Below are positions 26,806-38,261 of a DNA stretch of 64,000 bases, piece after piece; positions within the stretch are counted from its first letter, which is position 1; each line of letters opens with the position of its first letter. Source of the DNA: Paramecium tetraurelia (taxonomy: Eukaryota; Ciliophora; Oligohymenophorea; Peniculida; Parameciidae). The position numbers and the translations under genes were made by a program. The notes under the pieces were generated by a model. It made no database searches, was not told the origin of the DNA, and saw nothing but the letters and a program-made list of their open reading frames with translations. The DNA is taken from assembly GCF_000165425.1 (NCBI RefSeq), contig NW_001799011.1, forward strand, positions 585,640-649,639, written 5' to 3'.

Positions 26806-27300
26806 TCATTGCTGCTTCTCGTAATTTTTGAAAGTTAAAAATGCTGATAAGCTGAATAGCAATTCAAAGATGATAAATATCAAACCAATCACATTTATTA
26901 TTATTTCCAAAATAACCACATAGGTTTACAACACTATAAAAAATATGTAAAAGAATATGCAAGGGAAAATTAGTAAAACAAACCTAAAATAGAAATATCC
27001 TAATACCATAAAATTTAGGATGGAGATTCTGTTTTATTGCCTATTGATCCTAATATCAATCGAGGAAATTGGCAAAATGCTAATAGAAACTGCAAAAATA
27101 TTTCTATTCCTATTTTATTTGGAGGATAAAATAAACCATAACCTTTGTAAATAAAGACAATTATTTCGATTATGAAATAGATGTACTAAATATGAATATG
27201 ATTTGTATACTGTAAAAATATAATCAAAATAAAGGAAAGTCTATAATGGAATAGATGCCAAAGGTCTTTTTTCGTCGCTAATATTAGTTGCTTCCTTCAT
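26806..27300 (-). CDS. TMEM216/TMEM17-like tetraspan transition-zone protein, frame broken once
   Basis: ATG 27300 to TGA 26806-26808, intron 27186-27210 (25 nt), about 155 residues with four hydrophobic helices. Segments resembling the TMEM17/TMEM216/TMEM80 family are IIEIIVFIYKGYGLFYPPN, LILGSIGNK and FFIVLQTYVVILEIIINVIG, in the right order (compare LLMFIYKG, FLGTKGN and YLLLQTYVLRLEVIMN in TMEM216). In animals this family belongs to the MKS module at the ciliary transition zone. Reading the last two segments in one frame needs one extra base near 27032-27035, a run of four T on the plus strand. No GT-AG intron fits there. Either a sequence error or a disabled copy; family assignment is by eye. 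Confidence 0.55.
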
Positions 27301-27717
27301 TTGCAAATTTTGAAATTAAAATAATGTGTATTTTTTATAAATAAAAATAAAATCAGGAGGAAAATCTTTAATGATCTGCAATTTTTCCAAGGGTCTTAAT
27401 AATCTGTTTCTCTAATTTTGAATCTTCACCCAGTAAACCCATATAAAAGATTACTAATAATAATTAACTAAAGAGTTACAATGATTTGCATACAATCTCA
27501 CATCTTAATGCACCTTCAAAATTCTTTTAGATATTTAGTGAAGATATAAGAAATAATTTTCATATCTACTCTTCAATTTTTTTTTTGAATTCAATATTTT
27601 TGTTAATTAGATATATATAAAATTATTATTTGATGCATGAAGAATCGAAAATTTTACTATTTACTAATAATATAATAGCATGATATAATCATAACAATTC
27701 TAGCTAAGTCAAATGTT
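27301..27717 (-). other. Possible small unassigned gene or remnant
   Basis: On the minus strand a frame open from about 27575 to TGA 27353-27355 reads plausibly (...ALRCEIVCKSLQLFSQ, FYMGLLGEDSKLEKQIIKT...). Its only in-frame ATG is at 27442, giving 29 residues; upstream the frame meets TGA. It may be the last exon of a small gene whose first exon I could not join, or chance. The rest of the interval is AT-rich and featureless. Confidence 0.25.
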
Positions 27718-28409
27718 TCACATATGCATAAAAAGAATTATTAGAATTGCTAATAAAATGATTCCACACACAACAAATAATACTAATTTGTTATTCCTTA
27801 TTCGATTTTACATTGTTTTAATTAATGCATATGAATTACTTAATGCATCTCTAATAGCTAAAATTATTATAGATATATCTACGCTATTATTTTTCGATAT
27901 TATTAGATAACTTATCTGTTTGTCTACGAAGATTAAGTTAAATGTCATTTGCTTCCTTTTCTACTCCATAAATAACCATCTTAGCATCTTATAATTTCAT
28001 ATTTTAATCATATAATTATTCTTGCTCTTTAAGAAGTTTTTACCTTTAGTAATCCTTACCAAATAAGAGTTCTTTGGATGTTTAAGTTTCATACTTAGAT
28101 TTCATTTAAGTATAAACCTTATTCATTTCATCCAATTTTCTTTTTTGCAAAATAAATTACTATTTTAAATTATCTTTAATATTCTTTGCATAACCTTATA
28201 GTTCCACTTCCATTTATTTTAACTTTGATTATCATAATATTTACATTTTCATTTGCTGAATCAATACAACTTTGTGCTTCCTTCAATGCAAAATTTTTAT
28301 CTTCTTGAATATCAATAGTAGTAAGAATTTGTTGCAGCTTTTTACAGATTACAGTAACTTCTTCATCACAATTTACAAATAATTCTGAGGATTCAGATAA
28401 CTATGACAT
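27718..28409 (-). CDS. Vti1-like Qb-SNARE
   Basis: ATG 28409 to TGA 27718-27720, introns 28223-28244 (22 nt) and 27858-27882 (25 nt), about 214 residues. Order: N-terminal helical region; a SNARE-like coil with NDIQLNLRRQTDKLSNNIEK; then RDALSNSYALIKTMQNRIRNNK; and a single C-terminal membrane anchor LVLFVVCGIILLAILIILF with only a few residues after it. The anchor and the SNARE layer residues come into frame only when both introns are removed. Vti1-type SNAREs act in Golgi, endosome and lysosome fusion. The size and tail-anchor layout fit; the exact SNARE subtype is inferred from overall pattern. Confidence 0.7.
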
Positions 28410-28553
28410 TATTAAAATTATATTAATTATTTATCAAATATTTGATCTTGAATGATTCTTGATACCCTGTTATAATAATAAACTTTATATTGAATAAAAA
28501 TCAAAATTTGAATAATTATTAAAATTTTATGTAAACCTATTACAAACTTGAGA
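28410..28553. other. Short AT-rich intergenic segment
   Basis: Precedes the structured element at 28554-28690; no coding frame seen. Confidence 0.4.
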
Positions 28554-28690
28554 TCCTCATGACGTGTATGAGGTAAATTGTTCAGTTTTAGTGAATAACA
28601 CTAGAAGGCGCTTGGATCAAAACTGAAGATCCTGATATCATAAAATTTGTTTAGATTTTTCGCATGGCAAATGCCATAGGGTAATATTCA
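28554..28690. ncRNA. Candidate structured non-coding RNA
   Basis: This block is visibly richer in G and C than its flanks and has no good coding frame. It contains four compact inverted repeats: CCTCAT/ATGAGG (about 28554-28572), TTCA/TGAA (about 28580-28593), GGATC/GATCC (about 28613-28632) and ATGGC/GCCAT (about 28663-28676). On the minus strand ATGATAT and CTGA flanked by AAATT/AATTT look like a weak box C and box D with a terminal stem about 80 nt apart. It matches no snRNA, SRP or telomerase RNA motif I know. Strand and limits are uncertain. Confidence 0.35.
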
Positions 28691-29016
28691 TATTTCAATT
28701 AATATGAGAAGTTTATTTAAATATTAAACTTATACTAGTTAACTATAAACTTTAGCATTTCTGCTTTAAATTCATTACTATTTCTACCTGGAATAGTAAA
28801 TAAAAATATACTTTTTATTATTAAAGTATCTCTAGCTCTATATCAAAAACAATTTTTATTTCTTGATAATCCTCTCAAATTGAGAAATAATTATTCTGGA
28901 TTATACCTAAGTTTTGCTTTAGAGGACATAAATCATTCATTCAATAAAATTTAATTCAATTTTTGGGTTTCTAAGATTTTCTTTAAAGAAAAATACAGAA
29001 ATATTGAACAAAATTC
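28691..29016 (-). other. Coding-like minus-strand exons downstream of an unknown gene
   Basis: On the minus strand, ATG at about 28942 reads MNDLCPLKQNL, and with introns of 33 nt (GTATAATCC...TTTGAG) and 24 nt (GTATATTTT...TTCCAG) continues to a TGA near 28700. It could be a separate small gene or the true 3' end of the gene at 29017-29688. Confidence 0.3.
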
Positions 29017-29688
29017 TCATAAATCTTTATATAGCTCATATAAAACAACTAAAGTCTCTTCTTGCAATATGGGAATCAATCTTTTATATAATTCTTATTA
29101 AGAGAATTTAATAATCTCCCGCTATTCCTAATAATGACTCTAGTATATATATTTTTCGCAAAGAAGATTTGTCAAATCTACCAAGGCACTTAAATCATTT
29201 TCACAGCCAATCATAATTACTTCTTTTCTCTCATAAAACAATTCTAATCCTTTTTAATTAGAAAAATTATTTCTTTCTTTTTCTTCAACTTAGAATGTAA
29301 AACTATTTAAAAAGCAGTTCAAAATCAATGCTTTTTCATTTGTCATTTAAATCTTAATAATAACATCAAAGTAGTCCTCTAAATCATGTCCATCAAATTA
29401 ATTTAGATATTATAATATTAGGTCATTTTGATTTTCATACTAACTTGGCCAAAATATTTTTGCTCTATTAAACTTTTTTTGGTTCAAAAAGCTTAATTTA
29501 TAAATCTCATCTGATATTGTTCTGACATACCACTCTAACGTTGAAGTTAATATACTAAAAGGAAGAATTAAATTAGAGGGATTCACATTCCTTATCAATT
29601 CAGCAACTTCATCTGCGTCTAAATATTGATTATGCTGATTTGCAGCCGAAGATTAAACTTCATGGTGCTTTTTGATTTTTTAATTCAT
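29017..29688 (-). CDS. Uncharacterised protein
   Basis: ATG 29688 to TGA 29017-29019 in one frame, 223 residues. Mixed helical, moderately acidic, with no signal peptide, membrane span or motif I recognise. Landmarks are LDADEVAELIRNVNPSNLIL near residue 30 and LSALVDLTNLLCEKYIY near residue 165. After the TGA the sequence still reads like protein; an atypical 25-nt intron starting GTTG (about 29024-29048) would bypass the stop and add about 22 residues. The 3' structure is therefore unsettled. Confidence 0.5.
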
Positions 29689-30042
29689 ATCAATCAATTT
29701 TATATTTAATTATACAATCATATTTCTATAATACTTATAATTATTTATTTCATAAATATTTATTCATAAATATTTTATAAAACTAAATATGGATTTCATC
29801 TAGATTAAGGCTTCCATAATTATATTTTAGCTAGAATAATTTAATCTTCACTACTGTTAAAAGCATTTTCACCAAATCTTCAATATCTTTGAAACGTCAA
29901 GTTCTTCCAGGCTTAGAATTACTTACTACTCATAAACCTGTAATTTATTCCATTTCTTATATTAAATTATATTGATTTTAATGACTAGTTTTTAAATATA
30001 TATGATTTTTCAAAAGTAATAATATCATTATATTCTATGTTT
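29689..30042. other. Intergenic region with short coding-like fragments
   Basis: Minus-strand fragments near 29800-29960 such as FKDIEDLVKMLLTVVKIKLF look protein-like but are interrupted by TGA in the same frame, and no intron joins them to a start. Probably non-coding or a gene remnant. Confidence 0.3.
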
Positions 30043-30582
30043 TCAAACTCTATAAAAGGCCTCTACTTTAACTATATTTGTTGATTATGAAGAAGTGTTT
30101 CCGTTTCTGTTATATATTCTAAATAGCTAAACAATCTGAACAGGAAATTTAATATGAACGATTGCTGATGCAGACACTGAATCAAAAATAATTGTCTCCT
30201 TTTCAGAGTATATAGCATATACGATAAGATTGTAATATCGTGTTTCTCCATCCCATAGCCATAAAATAAGATTATTCAATTCATAATTTTATCTCAAATT
30301 TATTATTAAGGAATAACTAATGCTGCAATAAGTACCTTTTAGATCAAGTGAATTTTCATAAATCTCATTTCTAAAAAGTATTCCTGTCGATTTTCCCGAT
30401 CCGTTAAATAAGTTTTATTTTCTACTTGCCAACAAAGAGCCATTCTCATAACTTATAACATTTTTGTTATTGCCTCTCAGAATGGATTTGAGCTACTTTA
30501 CTCTTTAGCAACCATAAACCTAGCTATATGATTAAGATATTAGGAATGTAATCAACAATAATGATAAATAAAATTTATACAT
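30043..30582 (-). CDS. Small secreted discoidin-like protein, paralogue C
   Basis: One uninterrupted frame of 179 residues, ATG 30582 to TGA 30043-30045. Signal peptide MYKFYLSLLLITFLISQSYS. The mature part has LRGNNKNVISYENGSL, the strand LNNLILWLWDGETRYYNL, then VQLFRIYNRNG and the terminal IVKVEAFYRV. It is the most diverged of the three copies, lacking the SPLRDAIY block, but has the same length, signal peptide and beta-sandwich strand order. It is divergent from the dynamin gene, 737 nt apart. Confidence 0.7.
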
Positions 30583-31319
30583 CACAAAATATCTCAATAA
30601 TTTAGTTTATATACTGTAGGAAATTTAGAATAATTTATCAATAAAGTTATTAATAGTGAATTTATTGAATTAGATCACATATATGCAATTATCTTTTAAT
30701 TAAGGCAATAAAATATGTCATAATTTTTCTCTGACTAATCCCAAATAGATCTGCAACTATTACAAATAAAATATTTAAAGAATCTTACCTAATTAGATTT
30801 CTTAAAAACCTTAAAAAGTTATTCAATGTATATTTAAAAATACACGTCTTTCTGCGAATCAAATAAAAACAATTGTTTTTTATGATCAAATAAGTACTTT
30901 TTGAAAAAAATTAGCACTATTTGAAAGGGACATATTATTTAATTTTGATCTAATTTTATAATCGTAAAGATTTCATTTTGATATAAATTATAGGATTAAT
31001 AAATATTATGTTCCTAATTAGAATATTGAATGAGATAAATTTTAATATTATCGAGTTTTTAATTTTGACTCTATCTCAGTAAATGAACAGAGTATTATAA
31101 TTACTATCCTATAAATGCATTAAATTTTGAATACGGAGTCTTTTCACTCTCTTTATCAATAATTTTTTTTTAATTGAATGGAGGATTGATTTGACATTGT
31201 TATAGTGCTACAAGAGAGCTAACCCTTGAGTTTGTTGATCTAATTAGAAAAAATATAGATTATAAAAAAAGATGATATAAGGGTAATTTAAAATAATATG
31301 ATATTAAATATTAATTTTT
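30583..31319. other. Divergent intergenic region
   Basis: About 740 nt separating the minus-strand secreted-protein gene from the plus-strand dynamin gene; it should contain both promoters. AT-rich, no coding frame or RNA recognised. Confidence 0.5.
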
Positions 31320-34134
31320 ATGTCAAATTCAGAAGGTGTGAGCTTATTAGAAAATTTAAGAAAAGTTATCACATTAGTGGATCAATTAAGAGATATTGGT
31401 TTAAATGATTATATCAAATTGCCAAGAATTGTTGTTTTGGGTATTCAATCTGCAGGAAAGTCTTCTTTACTAGAACATATAGTTGGAATAGATTTTCTCC
31501 CTAGAGGATCTGTAATTCTTTTGTTATTGAATTTAGGGTGTTGTAACAAGAAGACCATTAGAATTGCGTTTATCTAATGCTCCAGCTAGCGTTTGTCCCA
31601 CACCAACAGCAGAGTTTGTTGAAGAAATCAAGGGCAAAAAGTTCACTAATTTTGAAGAAGTTCGGAAATAAATAAACGAGTTGACTGATAAGGTATGCGG
31701 ATAGGCTAAAAACATTATAGACAAGCCTATAATTTTAGCAGTCCAAGGACCTAATTGTCCTGATCTAACTTTAGTAGGTATCGAAAAATCTTAAATTTTT
31801 AAATTAGATCTTCCAGGAATCACTCGTATACCAATTGCAGGTTAGCCCACAAATATTGAAGAAATAACAACCAATATGGCTAAAAGATATTGTGAAGACA
31901 AATCAGCCATCATATTATGTGTTGTTGCTGCGAATGCTGATATGACTACATCTGATGCATTGTTGTTGGCCAAGAAATTAGATCCAGATGGTATTATTCA
32001 AACTTAATTATCAAAGGTGTTCGAACAATCGGAGTCTTGACTAAAATTGATATTATGGATTAGGGAACGAATGCATTCAAAATGCTTAAAGGAGAAGAAG
32101 TGCCATTAAAATATGGGTACGTTGGAGTGAAATTGAGATCCTAATAAGAAATCAATGATAATATTCCTATTATCTAAGCTGTTCTTAGAGAAAAAAACTT
32201 TTTTGCAAACCATCCTGTGTATTCCACTATACCAGGAGAAATCTTTGGAACTCAGGTTCTGACTAGAAAATTAACTACAATTCTCTACAGAAGAATTAGA
32301 AGTTTCCTTCCAGAGTTAATGAAAGAGATAAATAATAGAGTTGGCAAAATCTAAGTTAGATTAGATGTCTTGGGTCCAGGTCTGCCAATCGAAGATTCTG
32401 TAAATTTAAATTCTATCATTTTAGGATAAAATGCATTATATTTGGAAGTTAATACATGAGTTCTCAGTTAGATTTAGAAACTCAATTACAGGATCTTATT
32501 AAAAGGTTAAATCAGCAAGGAAAAATGATTTCTTCCAAGTTCCTGCTGGAGCCAAAATAAAACTCTTATTTTAAGAATTATATGATGAGTTTAATGACCT
32601 TGATTACCTAGCATTAAAGAAATATTCTGAAGATGATATTACATAAGTTATCCAGAAATATTCAGCATTAACTATTCCTGGATTTCTTCCTGTTGATGCA
32701 TTTTATGCACTATTGAATCCAGAATTAAAAAGATTGCAATAACCAGCCTTCAACATTATTGACGAAGCTTATTCAATTCTTGAAGAATACGCAATAGCAA
32801 TCTTGGATGATTAATTATAAACGTAATTTAATATTTCATTATTTAGAATTCCATCTGTGCTTAAAATGTTGGAGGAATAGGTTCTTGAAATTATCTAAGA
32901 GTGCAAATAAAATGCCTAAAACTCTGTGTAGGATATTTTGGATGCTGAAATGAACTATGTCTTCACAAATGACTTTAATTATTTGGCTGGCAAATAGTAT
33001 ATTAGATTTGGTAAACCTGCCAAAGAAGCTTAACCTGTTAAAGGATAGTATATGGTGGCCGAATTAAAAAATAAAATTGAACATTATTTTAAATTAGTTG
33101 TTAGATCAACAAGGGATAATATTCCTAAATTAGTTGGTTACTTTTTAGTGAAGGGATGCTAAGTAATTATCCATTATTAATCATAGACTAAAATGCTTAT
33201 GTAATTACAATAAAATTTAATGTAAAACCAATATCTGCTCTAAGCAATAAGTGAAGATTAAAATATAGTAGAAGAGAGAAAAAAATTAAATAAAGAAGTT
33301 GAGACTTTTAGAAATGCATAAAAAATCATTAAAAGAGATCCTGAGTATCATATAATATTATAATAGTCTCTCCGAATATATCTTATCTGCTTAAGAAGAT
33401 TTGGCTGCTGAATAATAATAATAATAATAATAGTAATAACTCTAGTAAAATAAGCCTTAATAATAGTAATAATAACAATAAAAATAAGATCCAAAGACTT
33501 AAGCCAACACTTAGAAATAAGAACCAAACAAAGCTCCTATCGTTCAAACATCTAATGATACTTCTAAAAATTCAATGTCTGATGCACAATAATAAAAATA
33601 ATAATAGTAATAATCATAATAATAGCAATAATAATAATAGTAATAACAAAACCAATAACAGACTTAATAATAACAATCAAAATAACAAACAAATCTATTT
33701 GGAGGCGCATCAAAAACTCCCTAACCATAAGTGCCATAATAAAACGCTAACCCTTTACAAGCAAATAAGCCATCTTCATCTTAAACATTAACATAATAAT
33801 ACAATTAATAGGTTGATAAAAATGTTGCAGCATTTTATGAAGATGAAAGAGTAAAAGAATAAATGAAAAATGCTGGAGGTTAAGCAGCCAAAGCAGCTGT
33901 AAAAAGTTAAATTCCAGGGGCTCCAGATTGGGCTTTAGGTGCTGCCGAAAAAGTAGGATAATAAGTTGCCACTAGTGATGCTGCAAAACAAGCTGCGATT
34001 GTATAAATTTTAGTTATAATTAGAACGCCACTTCAAATTAATTAAAAGTAGATGATTAGACATAATAATAAAATTAATAATAAGGTGCATAACCAAAGAA
34101 AGGAGGATTATTTGGATTCATTAACAAATCATGA
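31320..34134 (+). CDS. Dynamin-family GTPase with Gln-rich C-terminal tail
   Basis: Membrane-remodelling GTPase. ATG 31320 to TGA 34132-34134 with five introns: 31512-31536 (25 nt), 31991-32016 (26), 32400-32424 (25), 33345-33366 (22) and 34001-34023 (23); about 897 residues. G-domain: P-loop GIQSAGKSS, switch GVVTRRP, DLPG and LTKID. The middle/stalk region spans about 32100-33000 and a GED-like segment ([16 protein letters not shown]) lies at about 33110. No PH domain or proline-rich domain was found. Instead, after about 33400 comes a tail of about 235 residues with glutamine runs, encoded largely by TAA/TAG, then an Ala-rich helix and the ending [12 protein letters not shown]. All GTPase motifs are intact. 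A role in endocytosis, secretory-organelle or mitochondrial scission is inferred from the family. Confidence 0.92.
33411..33660 (+). repeat. Low-complexity CAA/TAA/TAG glutamine-coding region
   Basis: Two dense blocks of TAA, TAG and CAA triplets within the dynamin tail (about 33411-33490 and 33589-33690), read as polyglutamine in the gene frame. Unlike the kinase microsatellite they are interrupted by other codons. Confidence 0.85.
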
Positions 34135-34382
34135 TAGAAGCTTTAGACAATTATGTTAAAATTCTATAAATAAAATATTTAATTCCTTTTTTAGCCTTCT
34201 CTATCCTTATTTCTTTGACAATTGTTGAACTTTAAAGAAATTTTCGTATTGTGGTGGAAGAATGTTATTATTGTTTATCATTCAAATAATATTTTAAATA
34301 AGTATTAGATAATTCATAGAGAGATTGTCTATCTGCAATTATAATTGTCAAATCAACATTTTAAATATAATTATTTAATAAT

Positions 34383-35694
34383 TCATATATATTGAACATC
34401 TATTGCCTTGCTTAATCTTTGGTAATCGCCTGTAAATGTGACTTCAAATTCTTAATTTTCTGAAGTTCTTTTGTTATACATTTCAATTTCATGCACTTTT
34501 GATATAAATCTATATTAAATAATTCAAATTAAATACCCAAATTTCTTTGGTTTTATTAATCTAAAATCATGTTAGAATGCTTTCCAATTATCTGTTAATA
34601 CTTAGCCAAGCGTTCCAACTTTATTTTCATCTTCAGATATAAAATCTCTGTAAGCAAAGGCAAAAATACTTGCAAGAGTCATGCAAAGCATTTCTACACA
34701 AACTAGAGTGTTCTTGTTAATTATTTTTGATTATTTACTTCTATGGCACTTATGATTGTAGCACTGCTATATTTTGCTTCATCTGGTTCAAAACAGCTTG
34801 AAATTTCTTCTTCAAAAATTGATAGGGTTAACGATTACCAGAAGGTAAAAAATAACGTTACTTTTATAATCAAGAATTTGAGTAATGGTCTATAGAATTA
34901 ATATAAATTTGTACTTGTATGGTTGTAAAGGATGCTTTAGTGCATAATAAAACAAAATTAGGTAATAGAGTGAGAATGTTTCACTCGTTATGATGATAAA
35001 TTCAAAGCTTGACATCAATCTTTACTTTAAATATGAAATATAAAAATACTGCGTATAACTTATGATGAAATGGGTGCAAAACTATGATTAAAATAGTGAG
35101 AACAGGTTTCACAACACAATACTAAAGAACAAATTTCTTGCATCTATAAGTGAAATACTTAGCTTTAGCCTTCCTAATGAATTAAATTAATATTATACGT
35201 AGTTAATAGGTATCTTTCAGTACAGTAATTAACCGGCCACAAATGATGTATTTCTTTTTCATGTTCAATCATTGTTTGATAAACGCGATCATCGTATAAT
35301 TGTTTATCCTCTGGATTATATGCCATATAAGAGAACATAAGGTAGAAAAATGTGAACAACAGAAAAGCCAAATAAATATCACGAACCAATTCGAAATAGG
35401 ATGCTAAACCCTGTTTACTACTATATTTGAATTTATTCTTACATGAAATTCCATCGACATTATTGAAATTAATCCATAAAAAGGTGCCATCATGAGTATA
35501 ACTAATAGTATAAAGATTATTTTGGTACTTATGATTTTACTTTGAAAAAAGGGCATATTGAAATTCATTAGGTGTCTAATAATTAAATACAATGATATCA
35601 TTAAAGAGATCACCACACATCCTATAGACAGCAATAACCCATCGGTCAGGAGGGTTTCTATACAATCTTCATCACATTTATAAGGGCAAATCAT
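34383..35694 (-). CDS. TMEM184/OST-alpha family membrane protein
   Basis: ATG 35694 to TGA 34383-34385; about 375 residues assembled from seven exons by 25-32 nt introns. In order: an N-terminal helix (LLLSIGCVVISLMISLYLII); HLMNFNMPFFQSK; YFELVRDIYLAFLLFTFFYL; the loop VNYCTERYLLTTK; VVKPVLTILIIVLH; ETFSLYYLILFYYALKHPLQ; IKVTLFFTFWQSLTLSIF; CVEMLCMTLASIFAFAYRDF. These match TMEM184 landmarks in order, such as (W)YCTKW.L, KFLCVKxxxFFxFWQ and ICIEMFxxAIAHxFAFxY. The family spans the membrane seven times and includes organic-solute-transporter alpha; it acts in endosomal and plasma membranes. It is convergent with dynamin. A second long minus-strand frame overlaps its 3' part (see rejected items). 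Confidence 0.85.
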
Positions 35695-35953
35695 TAAAAT
35701 TAAATATAATTATAAATATACTTTTCTAATTTTAGAATAACCGATTTCATTTTTAAATCCATTTCATATAGCTCTGAGAAGTCACCTTTAAAATATTCAT
35801 AACAGCAAAAATAAAAAAATATTTGAAAAATTTGTTTCTGTTTTATTTTCTAAGTTTCTGATTGTATTTATCTTCTTAATTCTTTCTACATTAGAAAAGA
35901 AGAATATAAGTACATATTCTTATATAGCAATACATATAAAATTAATATTGTGT

Positions 35954-37432
35954 TCAGTCATGTAGTATAAATCTATCTTTGTTTGGCTATTAGTTTTAAT
36001 CTCCTTCAAATAGTTTTGATGCCACTTGAACGATTTCTAAAATAGATTAATAAACTAATTTACTTTTTGTAGACAAATTGGGTGCTAATTTTTACTAATC
36101 ATCCGTAAATAATAAATGAAGTTTCTATTTTCTGAATGGGGAATCAGGAGCGTTTTACATAAAATTGGTTCTATTTGTTAAGGCTGAAGTAGTCTTAATT
36201 GGATAAGTGTCTAATCTTCCAGGAGATGAGACAAATGAATGAGAATAATTATGAATCATTTTCTATTAACTTTAACTATAGAAGTTCAATTTCTCATTCA
36301 ATTACTAATTCAGATTTCTCAATTAATTGTAATCATAAATAATTTTATGATTCTGCTATTTTTGCCCCTCTAATTCCTTAATCAGTGTTTATACTTATTA
36401 TTGCAAAATCTACTAATTCTAATTATTAGCAAAATTATTTGAGGCAATTGCAGTTTAAATTTATTTAGCATTCTATGAGAGTTCTTCTTATTATTATTCA
36501 AGAACTTTAATTTGATGTTCTTTCTATTTTAACATTGACTAAAGATCCTAAATTATTTTTTGTTATTCTTCATCATTCTTTTATTAGACCTTTGACTTGT
36601 GCTGACAATTATTTTATTGACATTTTTCAACTTATTATTTCAACTAATGTACTTAAATCTGCAAGGCTTTCCTCTCAAAATCAGAGGAATGGGATTTCTA
36701 TTTAGAATTATGTTATCTCATATCGGTGATATCTTGATCATAACTTTCTTGTAATTTATTGTAGGCTTCATTTCGTTAGTTTAATAATTTTGTTAGATTC
36801 TCTAACTAAACCAACCTTTCCTCAAGTAACTTATTGAGTTTATTGTTTTGTTCTTTAAGCTAACTGATTTGTATTTCATTCATCTTTTGGTGAGATGATA
36901 GATGATCTTGTGTATCCTGATTACTTAGTGTTATTACTTTTTAGTTATATTCAAATTATTTTTATTATTAGTATTACTCTTGTAATTATATCTCTAAGTC
37001 ATTAACTACTTAAACTGTTTCTTCTAAACGTTATTTTAATTATTCATAGTCATTTTATGATCTTTACAAATTTTCAATATATTTGTTCTATTCATCCAAT
37101 TAATATTATAATTTAGTTATTGTTCTTCTTAAACACTCATTATCCACAATCAGTTTTTCCTTTTATATTTTCAGTTTACTCATTTCCTCTGATGATTATT
37201 CAAATTCTATTTTTTTACTCCTTTGACTCTTAATACTTTGGATTCCACTTGTAGCTAACGACTCGTATTCTTGTCTTAAATGTTCCAATTATTATATCAG
37301 CTTATCATTTTGTTAAAGCAGCTTTTAATTTTCTGTTACTAAATTGCTAACTTGTGACTCATTAAGTGGTTTATCTCTTCCCTTTGGATTACAAGAAAAG
37401 CTTGATCTACTTGAAAGTGGTTATTTTCTCAT
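35954..37432 (-). CDS. Long coiled-coil protein
   Basis: ATG 37432 to TGA 35954-35956 in one frame without introns, 492 residues. After about 40 Ser-rich residues, residues 45-370 are a nearly continuous Gln/Glu/Lys/Leu heptad-type coiled coil. The last 110 residues are non-coiled with SHSFVSSPGRLDTYPIK and SPFRKQKL, likely unstructured and phosphorylatable. No motor or other domain was seen. Probable cytoskeletal, basal-body or vesicle-tether protein; the family is not assigned. Tandem with the TMEM184 gene, 259 nt upstream of it. Confidence 0.8.
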
Positions 37433-38261
37433 TATAATTATATCAGTTAAATAATAAATTATGATAATATCTAAAAATTATTAACTTACTAAATTATTGA
37501 ATATTGTTCATGGTACCCAATTATACAGATTTGAGTATGATTTCTACATAATTATAAAAGAGAACATTAATAACTATATAAAAATATCTATTTATCAAGA
37601 TTTTCACAACTAAAATTAAATTGAAAGAGAATATTGAAAAATGAACATAAGCAATTAATAAGAATTAGTTTGTAATAAATATAATTTTAAAATCATAATA
37701 TGTTGCTCGAAATGTTTCATAAATAATTTAATTAAATTCTTTTGGAAAAATCAAATATAAAAATGAACTTATTCTAAATTGATTATATATGATAATACAA
37801 AGAATTCTATTCAATTTATTAAAATGTATTTTCGTAAAGAATCAATAATAATTTTTTTATAAAAAAGTTAAAGCTCAAATTATCAACACAGTATTTATGA
37901 TAGTTTTATTTTTTTTAAAGTAATCAGAGGAGAATGTTATTAAGTGAGATTTTACACAGATATTGCTTTGTAAATTGATTACACAATTCTTTAAAAGAAA
38001 TGAATCAATTATTTATAAATTAAAATGTAACAATAATTAGTCAATATAATAGATCGTTTAAGTTATAATATTCTTTTTAGCTATCATGGTATTTAATAAA
38101 TTTGATTATTAAATAATAACTTTTGTAAAATTAAAACCTTGAGTAGATAATTAGAAATAACAGGAGATGAAATTAACACTAATTATATTAAACAAAATCT
38201 TTAAATTGAGAACAATATACTTAAAGTAATAATAAATTATTTTGGTTTTTTAATAAAAATA
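37433..38261. other. Divergent intergenic region
   Basis: About 830 nt between the minus-strand coiled-coil gene and the plus-strand MYB gene. Very AT-rich; no coding frame, repeat or RNA recognised. Confidence 0.5.

Noticed and set aside
34118..34700. Second long minus-strand frame across the 3' part of the TMEM184 gene (…ELLNNYIQNVDLTIIIADRQ…)
   Set aside because: The TMEM184 frame is supported by family motifs in order. The alternative frame would end inside the dynamin coding sequence on the other strand, so it is judged fortuitous, though it reads surprisingly well.
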